Assembly (NCBI GenBank): GCA_031292015.1
Contig: JARLHY010000128.1
Span: 1-39,882 of the forward strand
Source: Negativicutes bacterium
Lineage (GTDB): Bacteria; Bacillota_C; Negativicutes; Sporomusales_B; JARLHX01
DNA length: 39,882 nucleotides
Direction: 5' to 3'
A model generated the notes under the pieces. The model saw only the letters and a list, made by a program, of their open reading frames with translations. It ran no database searches and had not been told where the DNA came from. The translations under genes were made by a program, and so were the position numbers. Below are positions 15,932 through 23,136 of the stretch, in pieces. Each line of letters begins with the position of its first letter. Position 1 is the stretch's first letter.

Positions 15932-15978
15932 GGCACTACCTCCAAATGATTGTTGTCAGCAGTCAAGTTTTCCTGCTG

Positions 15979-16752
15979 TCAGGGAATGGGGGTATGCGGC
16001 CGGCAGGCCAGCGCTCCCGGATATTCTTCTTCCAGCGAGGCGCCGTGAACCACGGTCAGGCCCATAGACACGGCCAGTTCCAACAGCCCGCCCTCGGCGG
16101 CGCCAGCCTCGAGCCAGATGCAACGAAGACCGAAGCCGGCGCTGTCCCGGACGGCGGTCTCAGCCGGAGTTCCTCCGGCGACGATGAGCACCGCTTCCGG
16201 GGGCAGCGGCAGCCCTGCCAGGGAGGTAACGCCGGCGCCGGGCACAGCTCCCGGGGCAACCTGATAAGCCTCGTAGCCCTTGACGGCAAGAAATTGGGTC
16301 AGGCGCTCGGCCTTGACGCCGGTTCCGACCACCGCCCAGGTTTTGCGGCCGAGCAGGTAGAGTTTGCTGCTTTCCACCATGACACAGCGGCCATGAACAA
16401 AATCCAACCCGAGCGATCCGGCGGCGGTTATCACCGCACTGTTGGCCACACCGGGCTGGTACCAGACCCGTTCTATCCCCAGTTGACGGCACTGTTGGGT
16501 TACCTCCAGCGCCACCGCCGGCGGAACGACTACGTCGACAGCATCCGGCAGCACCGGCAGATCGGCCAGAGCGGCGTAGCACTTCTCACCGTCGATGACA
16601 GTCTCCTTGGGATTCACCGGATAGACGGTGTAGCCGTAGCGCCGCAGCAGGGCAAAAATCTGGTGGCCGAATTTTTCCGGGTTGGATGAGGCGCCGACAA
16701 CGGCCCACACCCGCTGTTGCAGGAATGTGCAAATCTTATCGTCCATATCCAT
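15979..16752 (-). CDS. Tandem CoA-binding (YccU-like) domain protein
   Basis: 257 aa, about twice the usual length of single-domain CoA_binding_2 proteins. The first Rossmann domain (about 1-130) is canonical: VWAVVGASSNPEKFGHQI, RRYGYTVYPVNPKE, then DVVVPPAVALEVTQQC and VWYQPGVAN. A second copy (about 135-245) repeats the order in diverged form: TWAVVGTGVKAERLTQF, LAVKGYEAYQVAPG, AVLIVAGGTPAETAV and IWLEAGA, with the Gly-rich loop altered. An internal duplication with one degenerate half is the simplest reading. Likely binds CoA or a nucleotide. Fifteen bases downstream of DUF1003 and 47 upstream of DUF169. Confidence 0.88.
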   Translation of the reverse strand: MDMDDKICTFLQQRVWAVVGASSNPEKFGHQIFALLRRYGYTVYPVNPKETVIDGEKCYAALADLPVLPDAVDVVVPPAVALEVTQQCRQLGIERVWYQPGVANSAVITAAGSLGLDFVHGRCVMVESSKLYLLGRKTWAVVGTGVKAERLTQFLAVKGYEAYQVAPGAVPGAGVTSLAGLPLPPEAVLIVAGGTPAETAVRDSAGFGLRCIWLEAGAAEGGLLELAVSMGLTVVHGASLEEEYPGALACRPHTPIP

Positions 16753-16767
16753 CCTCCATAAGAACCG

Positions 16768-17298
16768 CTACGCCTTGTTCCATGGCCCGTATCCGGTCTC
16801 GCATTTACTCAGGGCAGCGGTCAACGTTTCCAACTGGTCTTTCATTTCCTGGAGCAATTGGTCCTGGTAGGCCAGATGTTCCATCACCACGGCGATTTCT
16901 TCCTCGGCCTTGACGTTGATGTTATAGTCGTGCTCGGCTGCCAGCCGTTCTTTCTCGTTCTGACGGTTCTGACTCATCATCACTACCGGACCGGTATAGG
17001 CGGCCTGAAAACTTAAAACCAGATTGAGCAGAATGAACGGATAGGGATCCCAGGCTGTAAAATAGTCTGGTGTTGTGGCTCCTTTGTACAAAAGATAGGT
17101 ATTGACACCCATCCAGATAACGATAATAATGCTCTGAAAGATGATGAACGGCCAGCTACCCACCACTTCGGCCACCTTGTCGGCGACGCGCTGGCCTCTG
17201 CTCAGTTTTCTCTGAAATTCCTCGTTTACGTTGTGAATTACGTGTCCTTTATGAGTGAAGCGGGTTACCGGTCCCCGGGACAGTTTCCTTTCGGTCAT
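16768..17298 (-). CDS. DUF1003 membrane protein
   Basis: 176 aa. Two transmembrane helices (about 49-72 and 86-110) with the DUF1003 signature GSWPFIIFQSIIIVIWM and DPYPFILLNLVLSFQAAYTGPVVMMSQNRQ, followed by a long C-terminal coiled coil (about 113-165; KAEEEIAVVMEHLAYQDQLLQ). Function of the family is not settled. First gene of the operon running to 14486; RBS GGAGG lies upstream. Confidence 0.92.
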   Translation of the reverse strand: MTERKLSRGPVTRFTHKGHVIHNVNEEFQRKLSRGQRVADKVAEVVGSWPFIIFQSIIIVIWMGVNTYLLYKGATTPDYFTAWDPYPFILLNLVLSFQAAYTGPVVMMSQNRQNEKERLAAEHDYNINVKAEEEIAVVMEHLAYQDQLLQEMKDQLETLTAALSKCETGYGPWNKA

Positions 17299-17370
17299 GC
17301 TGGTCCTCCTTTTTATTCCCGACTGTCTTCTTGGCCGCAGCTAACCGGTGATTACTATATTGTTTCTTCT

Positions 17371-17415
17371 TTATACGGAAATAATTTCCCCTAAAGCCTT
17401 GCAAAATCCTGCCTC
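17371..17415 (-). promoter_or_regulatory. GCAGG-type recurrent upstream motif before the DUF1003 operon
   Basis: On the minus strand GAGGCAGGATTTTGCAAGG followed by GGGGAAATTATTTCCG, about 75 bases before the first gene of the operon. Confidence 0.45.
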
Positions 17416-17568
17416 AACAGAACCAACTATTCCCAGCCCAAGGAGGGAACCACCTTCAGCCTGGAGAAATCTAGCTATATAGACTCTGACGGTTCTCCGG
17501 CGCCCGCCGGTGGATAAAAGCGGCGGGTTGGCCGGTTTTGACCAAAATAAACAGCAGGAGGAGATTTC

Positions 17569-18024
17569 ATGAACCGCATTGCCGTCGGTGACACCGCTCC
17601 AGCTTTCGCCCTCAAGGATAACCGGGGCGAGCTTGTCGAACTCAGCTCGTTCAAAGGCAAAAAGGTCCTTCTGTCCTGGCATCCCCTGGCCTGGACCAGG
17701 GTATGCGCCGAGCAGATGAAAGCCCTGGAAGCCAACCTGGCAGAATTCGAAAAACTCAACACTGTACCCCTGGGACTAAGTATCGACGCCTATCCGTCCA
17801 AGAACGCCTGGGCCAAGGACCTGGGCATCGCCAGCGTCAAGCTGCTGGCCGATTTCTGGCCCCATGGCGGGGTAGCCGCCGACTATGGCTTGTTTCGGAC
17901 GACCGAAGGATTCTCGGAACGGGCCAATGTCATCATTGACGAAACTGGCAAAGTCCGCTGGGTCAAAATCTATGATATTCCTGAATTGCCGGACATTGCC
18001 GAGGTGCTGGCTGCGCTGAAGTAG
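17569..18024 (+). CDS. One-Cys peroxiredoxin-like protein (AhpC/TSA fold)
   Basis: 151 aa, thioredoxin-fold redoxin. The active-site motif PxxxTxxC is present as PLAWTRVC with peroxidatic Cys46; it is the only cysteine in the protein, so there is no internal resolving Cys and an external thiol must reduce it. The motif replaces the usual TxVC surroundings with WHPLAW, a variant seen in anaerobe redoxins. ERANVIID supplies the family Arg. Start ATG follows AGGAGGAG. Reduces peroxides in the cytoplasm (family inference). Confidence 0.9.
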   Translation: MNRIAVGDTAPAFALKDNRGELVELSSFKGKKVLLSWHPLAWTRVCAEQMKALEANLAEFEKLNTVPLGLSIDAYPSKNAWAKDLGIASVKLLADFWPHGGVAADYGLFRTTEGFSERANVIIDETGKVRWVKIYDIPELPDIAEVLAALK

Positions 18025-18081
18025 CGCCGAAAAACTGCGGGACGGCCGGACAAATGATGATCGGGAAAACGTTCAAGAAAA

Positions 18082-18116
18082 AGCCGCTGACTAACAACGT
18101 TAGTCAGCGGCTCTTT
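18082..18116. terminator. Bidirectional intrinsic terminator
   Basis: AGCCGCTGACTAA / TTAGTCAGCGGCT perfect 13-base stem with a 5-base loop, A-tract before and CTTTT after; between convergent genes. Confidence 0.88.
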
Positions 18117-18127
18117 TGGTCTTCATA

Positions 18128-18598
18128 TTAACGGCGGGCGTTGTCATAAGGGGCTTCGGTGCTGTAGTTGATTCTCGGCTCGGTAAACTCAGGCAGAGCA
18201 ACATAATAAAACTCGGTTTGCCCTTTGTTTTTGACCTGCATGCTGATGGAACCCAACTCGACGTTTTTGGCGTCCCGCACCGATATCCGGTAGTTCACCA
18301 GCTCGCCTTTCTCGGTTGTAATGGTTACGTCACCCGAATTTTTCCCCTGGACAACGGCGGTCTCATATTTCAGATCCTTGGATATTGTACCCACGTCCCA
18401 GCCGACCTGGATGCTGGCAGCCTTCGAAAGATACCCGTCCTTGGTCAGATAGGCGTAGTCCCAGAATTTCTTGGTTTGATCCTCCACTTGAACGCTTATC
18501 GTCATTTTGGTTGGCGAAGCCTGAGCCAGCGAAAATGAAGCCAGCGAAACCAGGGCGAACAGGCAGAAAAACAGGGCGACTTTTGCATAGCGTTGCAT
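18128..18598 (-). CDS. Secreted protein of unknown function
   Basis: 156 aa. Signal peptide of about 27 residues ending AQA, then a mature domain dominated by beta-strand patterns (KMTISVQVED, AASIQVGWDVG, GDVTITTEKGEL, YRISVRDAKNVELG) with no cysteine. No family recognised. GGGAGG precedes the ATG and a good extended -10 promoter lies just upstream; monocistronic. Export to the periplasm or cell surface is the only firm inference. Confidence 0.8.
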   Translation of the reverse strand: MQRYAKVALFFCLFALVSLASFSLAQASPTKMTISVQVEDQTKKFWDYAYLTKDGYLSKAASIQVGWDVGTISKDLKYETAVVQGKNSGDVTITTEKGELVNYRISVRDAKNVELGSISMQVKNKGQTEFYYVALPEFTEPRINYSTEAPYDNARR

Positions 18599-18630
18599 AA
18601 GATACCTCCCAGCTAAGTAAGCTTTTATTC

Positions 18631-18659
18631 ATTATAACATAACTTAGGACAACGGCAAA
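18631..18659 (-). promoter_or_regulatory. Promoter TTTGCC-N17-TATAAT with extended -10 (TGT)
   Basis: Perfect -10 TATAAT preceded by TGT, optimal 17-base spacing to a weak -35, about 35 bases upstream of the secreted-protein gene 18128-18598. Confidence 0.75.
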
Positions 18660-18763
18660 GCAAAAGCCGATCACAGGAACTGCGGCCGGTCTTGGTAACA
18701 ACTTCCGGTTTGTTGCGGCTGTTGACCGATGTTATCCCGATGCCTGTAACCAGTCCGCCTCTT

Positions 18764-18922
18764 TTAGTCCGTAAAACCGAAGCGCCTGGCGTTGGCGATG
18801 CACTCCAGTTTATTCGGATAACCCCGGGAATAGCTTACCGCCCTGCTGCGCAGGACGATCCGCCGCCAGCGCCACTTGCCATGGGAATCCTCATAGAAAC
18901 CCCACTGATCTTTATCCGCCAT
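18764..18922 (-). CDS. Small basic protein, 52 aa
   Basis: A short frame with a perfect AGGAGG seven bases before its ATG. Product is Trp/Arg-rich (ADKDQWGFYEDSHGKWRWR near the N-terminus, then SYSRGYPNKLECIANARRFG). The W-R-W-R-R and SRGYPNKLECIANA text resembles the DUF1508/YegP-like repeat (query strand plus helix with an N-x-x-C/NA pattern), but it is a single short unit. Unknown function. Lies downstream of two other very small genes on the same strand. Confidence 0.75.
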   Translation of the reverse strand: MADKDQWGFYEDSHGKWRWRRIVLRSRAVSYSRGYPNKLECIANARRFGFTD

Positions 18923-18989
18923 TTTGCCTCCTGACTGCGTCGATTTACCTCTCAGTCCTGTGCCGTTACAAAGGCAACCTGCCGAAAGC

Positions 18990-19184
18990 TTATATTTTGC
19001 GGGTAAACTCCTTGAGTATCGATTTGGTGTTCATGCTTTCCAGCCCCGGCACCTTACTGATGGTCTCGGTCTTCAAGGTCACCGACTGCCCGGTTTCGAT
19101 GTCAGTCACCGTCAGATCGGCACTGCCGATGCGATCAATAAACTCAAATTTCAGATTCCCGGTGCGTGTCGTCTCGGTTACCAC
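18990..19184 (-). CDS. Small protein of unknown function, 64 aa
   Basis: Starts at GTG 19184, eight bases after GGAGG; the upstream TTG at 19190 is too close to that site. Sequence VTETTRTGNLKFEFIDRIG then DLTVTDIETGQSVTLKTETI reads as antiparallel strands, followed by a C-terminal helix (ESMNTKSILKEFTRKI). Acidic-to-neutral, no cysteine, no signal peptide. Not recognised. Confidence 0.6.
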   Translation of the reverse strand: MVTETTRTGNLKFEFIDRIGSADLTVTDIETGQSVTLKTETISKVPGLESMNTKSILKEFTRKI

Positions 19185-19304
19185 AATCAAGGCCTCCTTC
19201 CTGCCGCCGTCAATCCCCCCACCCTTTCCTCTTATTATTATTCCCTGTTGACGGCTCAGCTAACCATAACTTCCCAAGGTCCAGTCCGGGAAGGCGGCGG
19301 ACGG

Positions 19305-19463
19305 CTATCCCTGGCTGCCTGGCGGAAGAGAGTCAAGGTAGACCCGCCCGACGAACTTTGCTTTGCCTGTCACTTTCTGCAGTGCGGTTTCATGAGCTTC
19401 GATGGTTTGCAGATGAATCCAGGGGGCACGGGTTTTTGCTGCAGCTTTCTTACCAATTGTCAA
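19305..19463 (-). CDS. Possible small protein, 52 aa
   Basis: TTG start with GGAGG eight bases upstream. Product begins TIGKKAAAKTRAPWIHLQTI and continues with an amphipathic helix and KFVGRVYLDSLPPGSQ. Lysine-rich N-terminus. The initiation codon is weak and no family is recognised, so the call rests on ribosome binding site, reading-frame composition and its place ahead of two similar short genes. Confidence 0.4.
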   Translation of the reverse strand: MTIGKKAAAKTRAPWIHLQTIEAHETALQKVTGKAKFVGRVYLDSLPPGSQG

Positions 19464-19510
19464 GGCTAACACCTCCTGCGATTAGTTTGCCCGATAGATT
19501 AAAATAAGTA

Positions 19511-19767
19511 CGGCCGTTGATAAACCCCCATCTGCTTTGCACCCGTAAAGGGCAGGCCGCATTTCTAAGCGCTAACGCGCAAGAACTGCGCACTTGGTCC
19601 CACAAACCCATTGCTAGCGTACTTCCCAGTACGCGCGATGCTGTTAAATCAGCCAGTGCAAACCCTTATGCTTAAAGAGTTCTCGGAGGAAACGGTGCTG
19701 CGGTTCGCGGGGCCGTCGTGCATCTGGGGGTTTCTGAACGGCCTGAAGAGAAGGTTTCTCAACAAGC
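19511..19767. repeat. Long palindromic repeat, copy 1 (degenerate, enlarged)
   Basis: Shares three blocks with the copy at 26632-26779 in the same order: a left arm (CCGTT..AAACCCCCATCTG), a 37-base identical core at 19599-19635 containing GCGTACTTCCCAGTACGC, and a 36-base identical right arm at 19712-19747 ending GGTTTCTGAACGGCC, then GGTTTCTCAACAAGC. Left and right arms are inverted with respect to each other, so the element can fold into one large branched hairpin. Extra sequence is present between the blocks in this copy. It fills the gap between the short genes and the phospholipase gene end. Confidence 0.85.
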
Positions 19768-19781
19768 GAGTACGGCCTGCT

Positions 19782-20870
19782 TCAGCCGGCCGTACAGCGG
19801 TTATAGTTTCCTGCAAGAATATCCACCCCGAAATCAAATCGCGAATCATCAATGGCCAGGTTGGCAGGATCATCGTTGACAGCAGCCGGCAACCCGGTGT
19901 CAAAATTCCAGTTTTGTTCCAGAAACAACAGTCCGTCGCCGTCGAAAAAGTCCCTGGCTGCGGCGGTATCGCTCTGCCAGTAGTCGGAGACGGCGGCCAC
20001 CATTTTCTGCACGGCGTTGACCGCCAGGGAGAACAAGTCTCGGGCGGAGTAAGTGAGGGTGGCGCTCGGGCCCTGCGGCAGCCAAGGTCCGCGCAGTTCG
20101 TTGGCCTCCTCCAGGTCTGCCTGGCTGAGCCGGTGCAGGGGCCCTGCGTTCCCCCAGTGCGCATCCAGACCGTAGAGGATATTTTGGGCCTGATAGGTCA
20201 CCCCGACAAGCTTCTTGAAGTCGGCGTAAGCGGCGTTGACCGGGTGAGCCGGGTCATCGATAGGATAGCTTTGGGTCCAGTGTCTGCGAAAACCGGCGCT
20301 GGCCCCATAGACAAGCGGCAAACAGCAGTCAAGCAGCCAGACAAGGTCGGCGTCAAGCAAGCCTTTCGACAGGCTGTCGTCGCATTGGACGCGGAACAGT
20401 TCAGGGGCAGGGATTTCCCTTCCTTTGTAGGCCAGTATATCAACATCAATCATCGCTTCCAGCCTTTTGTGAGCGCGATAACCTGCCGCCGGCTGATGAT
20501 AGCGCCAGTGATCCCGGGAGCGGCGGTAAACGAAAGGATGGATGATGCAGTCGGTTATGACATGGCTGTAGTAGCCGACAGCAAAGGTGAGGAGTTTGTC
20601 GCCTTCGGCACTGGCGTCCTCGCACCCGTCTTTGATAGCATCCAGCATGGCAAAGAAAAAGTCCAGCGAACGGTCCCGGTGCTGGATGTCTGATACTTCA
20701 TCCCAGTTCAGGCCCGGATTCAGATAACGCCGGAAGATGTCCTTGACGTAAAACAAGTCAGGCCCGAACGAACCGAAACCGGCGTAATTGCCGTATCTTT
20801 TCCACAAGGGCGGACTGGCTTTCAGCATTGCTTCCTCGACAACAAGATAGTGGGTGATGGGCTGAGGCAC
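19782..20870 (-). CDS. Zinc-dependent phospholipase C family protein
   Basis: 362 aa from GTG 20870, eight bases after AGAGGGG; an upstream GTG at 20879 overlaps the site. The N-terminal 130 residues contain the family pattern: PITHYLVVEEA, then GSFGPDLFYV, DIQHRDRS and GYYSHVITDCIIHPFVY with metal-ligand His and Asp, and HKRLEAMIDVDI. Cytoplasmic in appearance (no signal peptide). Relatives are annotated zinc-dependent phospholipase C by fold, with activity rarely shown. The stop codon lies inside a short hairpin at the edge of the palindromic repeat. Confidence 0.85.
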   Translation of the reverse strand: MPQPITHYLVVEEAMLKASPPLWKRYGNYAGFGSFGPDLFYVKDIFRRYLNPGLNWDEVSDIQHRDRSLDFFFAMLDAIKDGCEDASAEGDKLLTFAVGYYSHVITDCIIHPFVYRRSRDHWRYHQPAAGYRAHKRLEAMIDVDILAYKGREIPAPELFRVQCDDSLSKGLLDADLVWLLDCCLPLVYGASAGFRRHWTQSYPIDDPAHPVNAAYADFKKLVGVTYQAQNILYGLDAHWGNAGPLHRLSQADLEEANELRGPWLPQGPSATLTYSARDLFSLAVNAVQKMVAAVSDYWQSDTAAARDFFDGDGLLFLEQNWNFDTGLPAAVNDDPANLAIDDSRFDFGVDILAGNYNRCTAG

Positions 20871-21211
20871 GGCTAACACCCCTCTTGCTTTTTCTTCTAC
20901 CTTATTTTACAGGGCAGGAATTCATTCGCGGATCGGGTGGAAAACAAGCGCAATTTTTAGCGGAATTTTCCGCAGTAATTATTTCCGGTTCATCATATTT
21001 TTGTCACACTTCCCCCTTATACTGGAATCAAATCCAAGACCCGAGGTTGCATGAAAAATCTTGTGCCGCTCACTCGTGCTGCTTTCGGACAATAAATCAA
21101 CAATCAACTTTTTCCGTTTTTTTTCAGCAAAATGTGACTGACTGGTCATTCAGAAAGGAGGGTTGAGGTTCGACTTGTCCCCCCGCAAATCATAACGAGG
21201 AGGCATCTGAA
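20871..21211. other. Intergenic region with a TetR-type operator candidate
   Basis: No gene seen. A motif of the GCAGGA class begins near 20913 on the plus strand and a TetR-like half-palindrome lies at 21135-21152, followed by AAAGGAGGG without a usable start. Confidence 0.5.
21135..21152. promoter_or_regulatory. TetR-type operator candidate
   Basis: TGACTGACTGGTCATTCA, an imperfect palindrome (TGAnTGACnnGTCAnTCA, 14 of 18 positions symmetric) of the kind bound by TetR-family repressors, 60 bases upstream of the two secreted-protein genes. No TetR gene is present in the window. Confidence 0.45.
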
Positions 21212-21661
21212 ATGAAAAGAACGATGATCATGATCCTGGCCCTGGCGGTTCTCCTGTTGATTTCGGTGACCGCCAGCGCCCACGACTGGCATAACGACCG
21301 ACACTACGACAATGACGGTTACTGGCAGCATACCCACCATAATGACTATGCAGCCGAGCGGGGAATGCCTTTCGGCTGGCACGAGCGCTACTATTCGATG
21401 CGCGACCGCCATCACCTGGAACGGATCGAACACCGCGAATGGGATCGCAGATTCCCGGGGCTCAGGGCCTACCGCTGGAGCGGCGAAGGTTTCTGGCATC
21501 ACGGCCACTATGTATCTGACGCTGTTCTCTTCTTCGACCGGGACAACGAACTGGTAAGCGTCGGCTACATGCATGACGGCGCCTTCATCTTCTTCCGCGA
21601 AGACCATGAATCCTATGAAAACCATGATTCCTTCTTCATCTCCTGGTGGCAGCGCCGCTAG
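21212..21661 (+). CDS. Secreted His/aromatic-rich protein of unknown function
   Basis: 149 aa. Signal peptide of about 24 residues ending ASA. The mature part is unusually rich in His, Trp, Tyr, Arg and Asp (DWHNDRHYDNDGYWQHTHH, RDRHHLERIEHREWDRR, FWHHGHYVSD), with more than fifteen histidines, which suggests metal binding. The second half (SDAVLFFDRDNELVSVGY, GAFIFFREDHE) resembles a small beta-sheet. Not recognised as a known family. GAGGAGG precedes the ATG. Followed by another secreted protein 54 bases downstream. Confidence 0.8.
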   Translation: MKRTMIMILALAVLLLISVTASAHDWHNDRHYDNDGYWQHTHHNDYAAERGMPFGWHERYYSMRDRHHLERIEHREWDRRFPGLRAYRWSGEGFWHHGHYVSDAVLFFDRDNELVSVGYMHDGAFIFFREDHESYENHDSFFISWWQRR

Positions 21662-21715
21662 GGACAATATGACGACCAGGGCCGCAAAACAACTTGACAA
21701 GGGATGGTGTATCTG

Positions 21716-22276
21716 ATGAACAAAAAGTGGTTGGTGATCGCTCTGACAGGTCTCTTTCTCCTGACCCTGGCCGGCAGCGCTTTTGCCTGGTCAGGCAAGG
21801 CCGATATCGGCGGCAGGCCTGACCAATTGTATTCAGGCGGTGCCAAGGGTTACTATATCTGGCAGGACGAACACGGTTTCCATATCTGGACGGCGACCCG
21901 CGGCGAAGGCCATGTTTTCAGCGGCGTCATCCGGACCGACGGGGAGCTGAGCCGCGTGCGCGGCCACCGTCTCGAGGAAGGCGATTCGTTCAAGGTGTAT
22001 TCGGACATCAAGGAAAAATCATGGTTTGAGACAGGATTTAACGCCGGCGGCAAACATTTCGCCGTGGCCGGGCGGGAAGTGGACTACGCCAACGACAAGC
22101 TGCGCTTTCGCTTTGACACCGCCGGCGGCTCGGACGGGCTGAATTTCCGGCTGGAGAGGGCCAGTTACATTGATTTCGACTTATTAATCGACGGGCACCC
22201 CATTCATCCCCGCGAAATATATATTGGCGACAGCGGCTGGCATCCGGAGCGCCACAACTTCAGACTGTACCAGTAG
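21716..22276 (+). CDS. Secreted protein of unknown function
   Basis: 186 aa from ATG 21716. Signal peptide of about 25 residues ending AFA. Mature part of beta-strand character (GYYIWQDEHGFHIWTATRG, HVFSGVIRTDGELS, DKLRFRFDTAGG, SYIDFDLLIDG) without cysteine, with a Gly/His-bearing C-terminus (GDSGWHPERHNFRLY). It follows the His-rich secreted protein and shares its terminator, so the two are probably co-expressed surface or periplasmic proteins. An upstream GTG at 21704 is possible but lacks a better site. Confidence 0.8.
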   Translation: MNKKWLVIALTGLFLLTLAGSAFAWSGKADIGGRPDQLYSGGAKGYYIWQDEHGFHIWTATRGEGHVFSGVIRTDGELSRVRGHRLEEGDSFKVYSDIKEKSWFETGFNAGGKHFAVAGREVDYANDKLRFRFDTAGGSDGLNFRLERASYIDFDLLIDGHPIHPREIYIGDSGWHPERHNFRLYQ

Positions 22277-22286
22277 CAATACATTG

Positions 22287-22321
22287 AAAAGAGACACCTG
22301 AATTCTCAGGTGTCTCTTTTT
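22287..22321. terminator. Bidirectional intrinsic terminator
   Basis: AAAAGAGACACCTGA and its complement around ATTC, with U-tract; ends both the plus-strand secreted pair and the minus-strand gene at 22342. Confidence 0.9.
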
Positions 22322-22341
22322 GGTGGAACAGAATTTGCTTA

Positions 22342-22749
22342 TCATTGCGGGGCGGGTTCGGCCGCGCTACTTTGAATCCAGCCGCTCCAAGACGTATTGT
22401 AGCCTTCTCCGGTCACCTGGGCGCGGAAGGAGCGATCAGGAAGATTGGCGCCGCGGGACGACACGTTGATGGATACGGTTTTCACCTTGTCGGTGGGATG
22501 AAAGACATAGATGTCTATTTTGGCGTTCCATTGCCACACCTGGATATAGCGGACCTCCGACCTTGAAACGATGTCGCCGAAGGCGGTCTGGGTCAACCGT
22601 TCCTTTTGATAGGCAACTTCCTGGTCCACCTGATGCCAAAACCACTGCCTGGCGCCGAAAAACGCGACCGTTACCACCACTGTAACGATCAGCGCACCGG
22701 AAAGGAGTATTTTGCCGACTTTGACCAGGATTTCCTTTTCGATATCCAT
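22342..22749 (-). CDS. Single-pass membrane protein of unknown function
   Basis: 135 aa. Short cytoplasmic N-terminus, one membrane helix (about 10-32; LLSGALIVTVVVTVAFFGA), then an extracytoplasmic domain of about 100 residues with beta patterns (RYIQVWQWNAKIDIYVFHP, KVKTVSINVSSRG, SFRAQVTGEGY). No cysteine, no known motif. Ribosome binding site is weak (AAGGAC, long spacing). Confidence 0.7.
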   Translation of the reverse strand: MDIEKEILVKVGKILLSGALIVTVVVTVAFFGARQWFWHQVDQEVAYQKERLTQTAFGDIVSRSEVRYIQVWQWNAKIDIYVFHPTDKVKTVSINVSSRGANLPDRSFRAQVTGEGYNTSWSGWIQSSAAEPAPQ

Positions 22750-23136
22750 CGTTGGCTGTAGTCCTTCATTGTTGATAATTCATTATACCATTTTTCCGAT
22801 AACTAAGCGCGCGGCGGGTGAGTAATATTAGCCGCAATCATGCTCGCGCATACAATACCTGAAGCAACGGTGCCGGTCGAAGGCATCCTCACAGGCCGAT
22901 ATCGCCGGAGCCGACGGTTTCGGTATTGACGGAGTATCTGCGTTCATCATCAACGTAACATTGATCAACAGGGCGGCGTCTTTCGGGGAGTTCGGCCGGG
23001 GGATCGACGCTGCGCTCGGCAAGCCCCGGGATATTGCCAGACCCCGCGGGGCCGAGTTACAATAGTCTTGCGTAGCGCCGGAAAGCGCAAGAAATAAGCA
23101 GGGAACGTAATCCCTGTGTTGGCGGAGGTTTTATCA
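22750..23136. other. Intergenic region with leader hairpins
   Basis: 387 bases without a gene I can support. Open frames exist on both strands around 22828-23064 but none has a start with a ribosome binding site. The last 70 bases hold two adjacent hairpins in front of the hydrolase gene. Confidence 0.45.
23066..23116 (+). promoter_or_regulatory. Tandem hairpin leader before the alpha/beta hydrolase
   Basis: Stem TCTTGCG/CGCAAGA (23066-23092) followed by CAGGGA/TCCCTG (23099-23116), ending six bases before GGAGG. Could be a cis-regulatory leader; no known riboswitch class is recognised. Confidence 0.35.

Noticed and set aside
19611..20693. 360-aa plus-strand frame opposite the phospholipase C-like gene
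   Set aside because: Shadow frame in GC-rich coding DNA; the minus-strand product has clear family motifs.
22828..23022. 64-aa reading frame on the minus strand ending in a cysteine-rich segment
   Set aside because: No ribosome binding site at its TTG start; an equally open frame runs on the opposite strand without a start, so composition alone may explain it.
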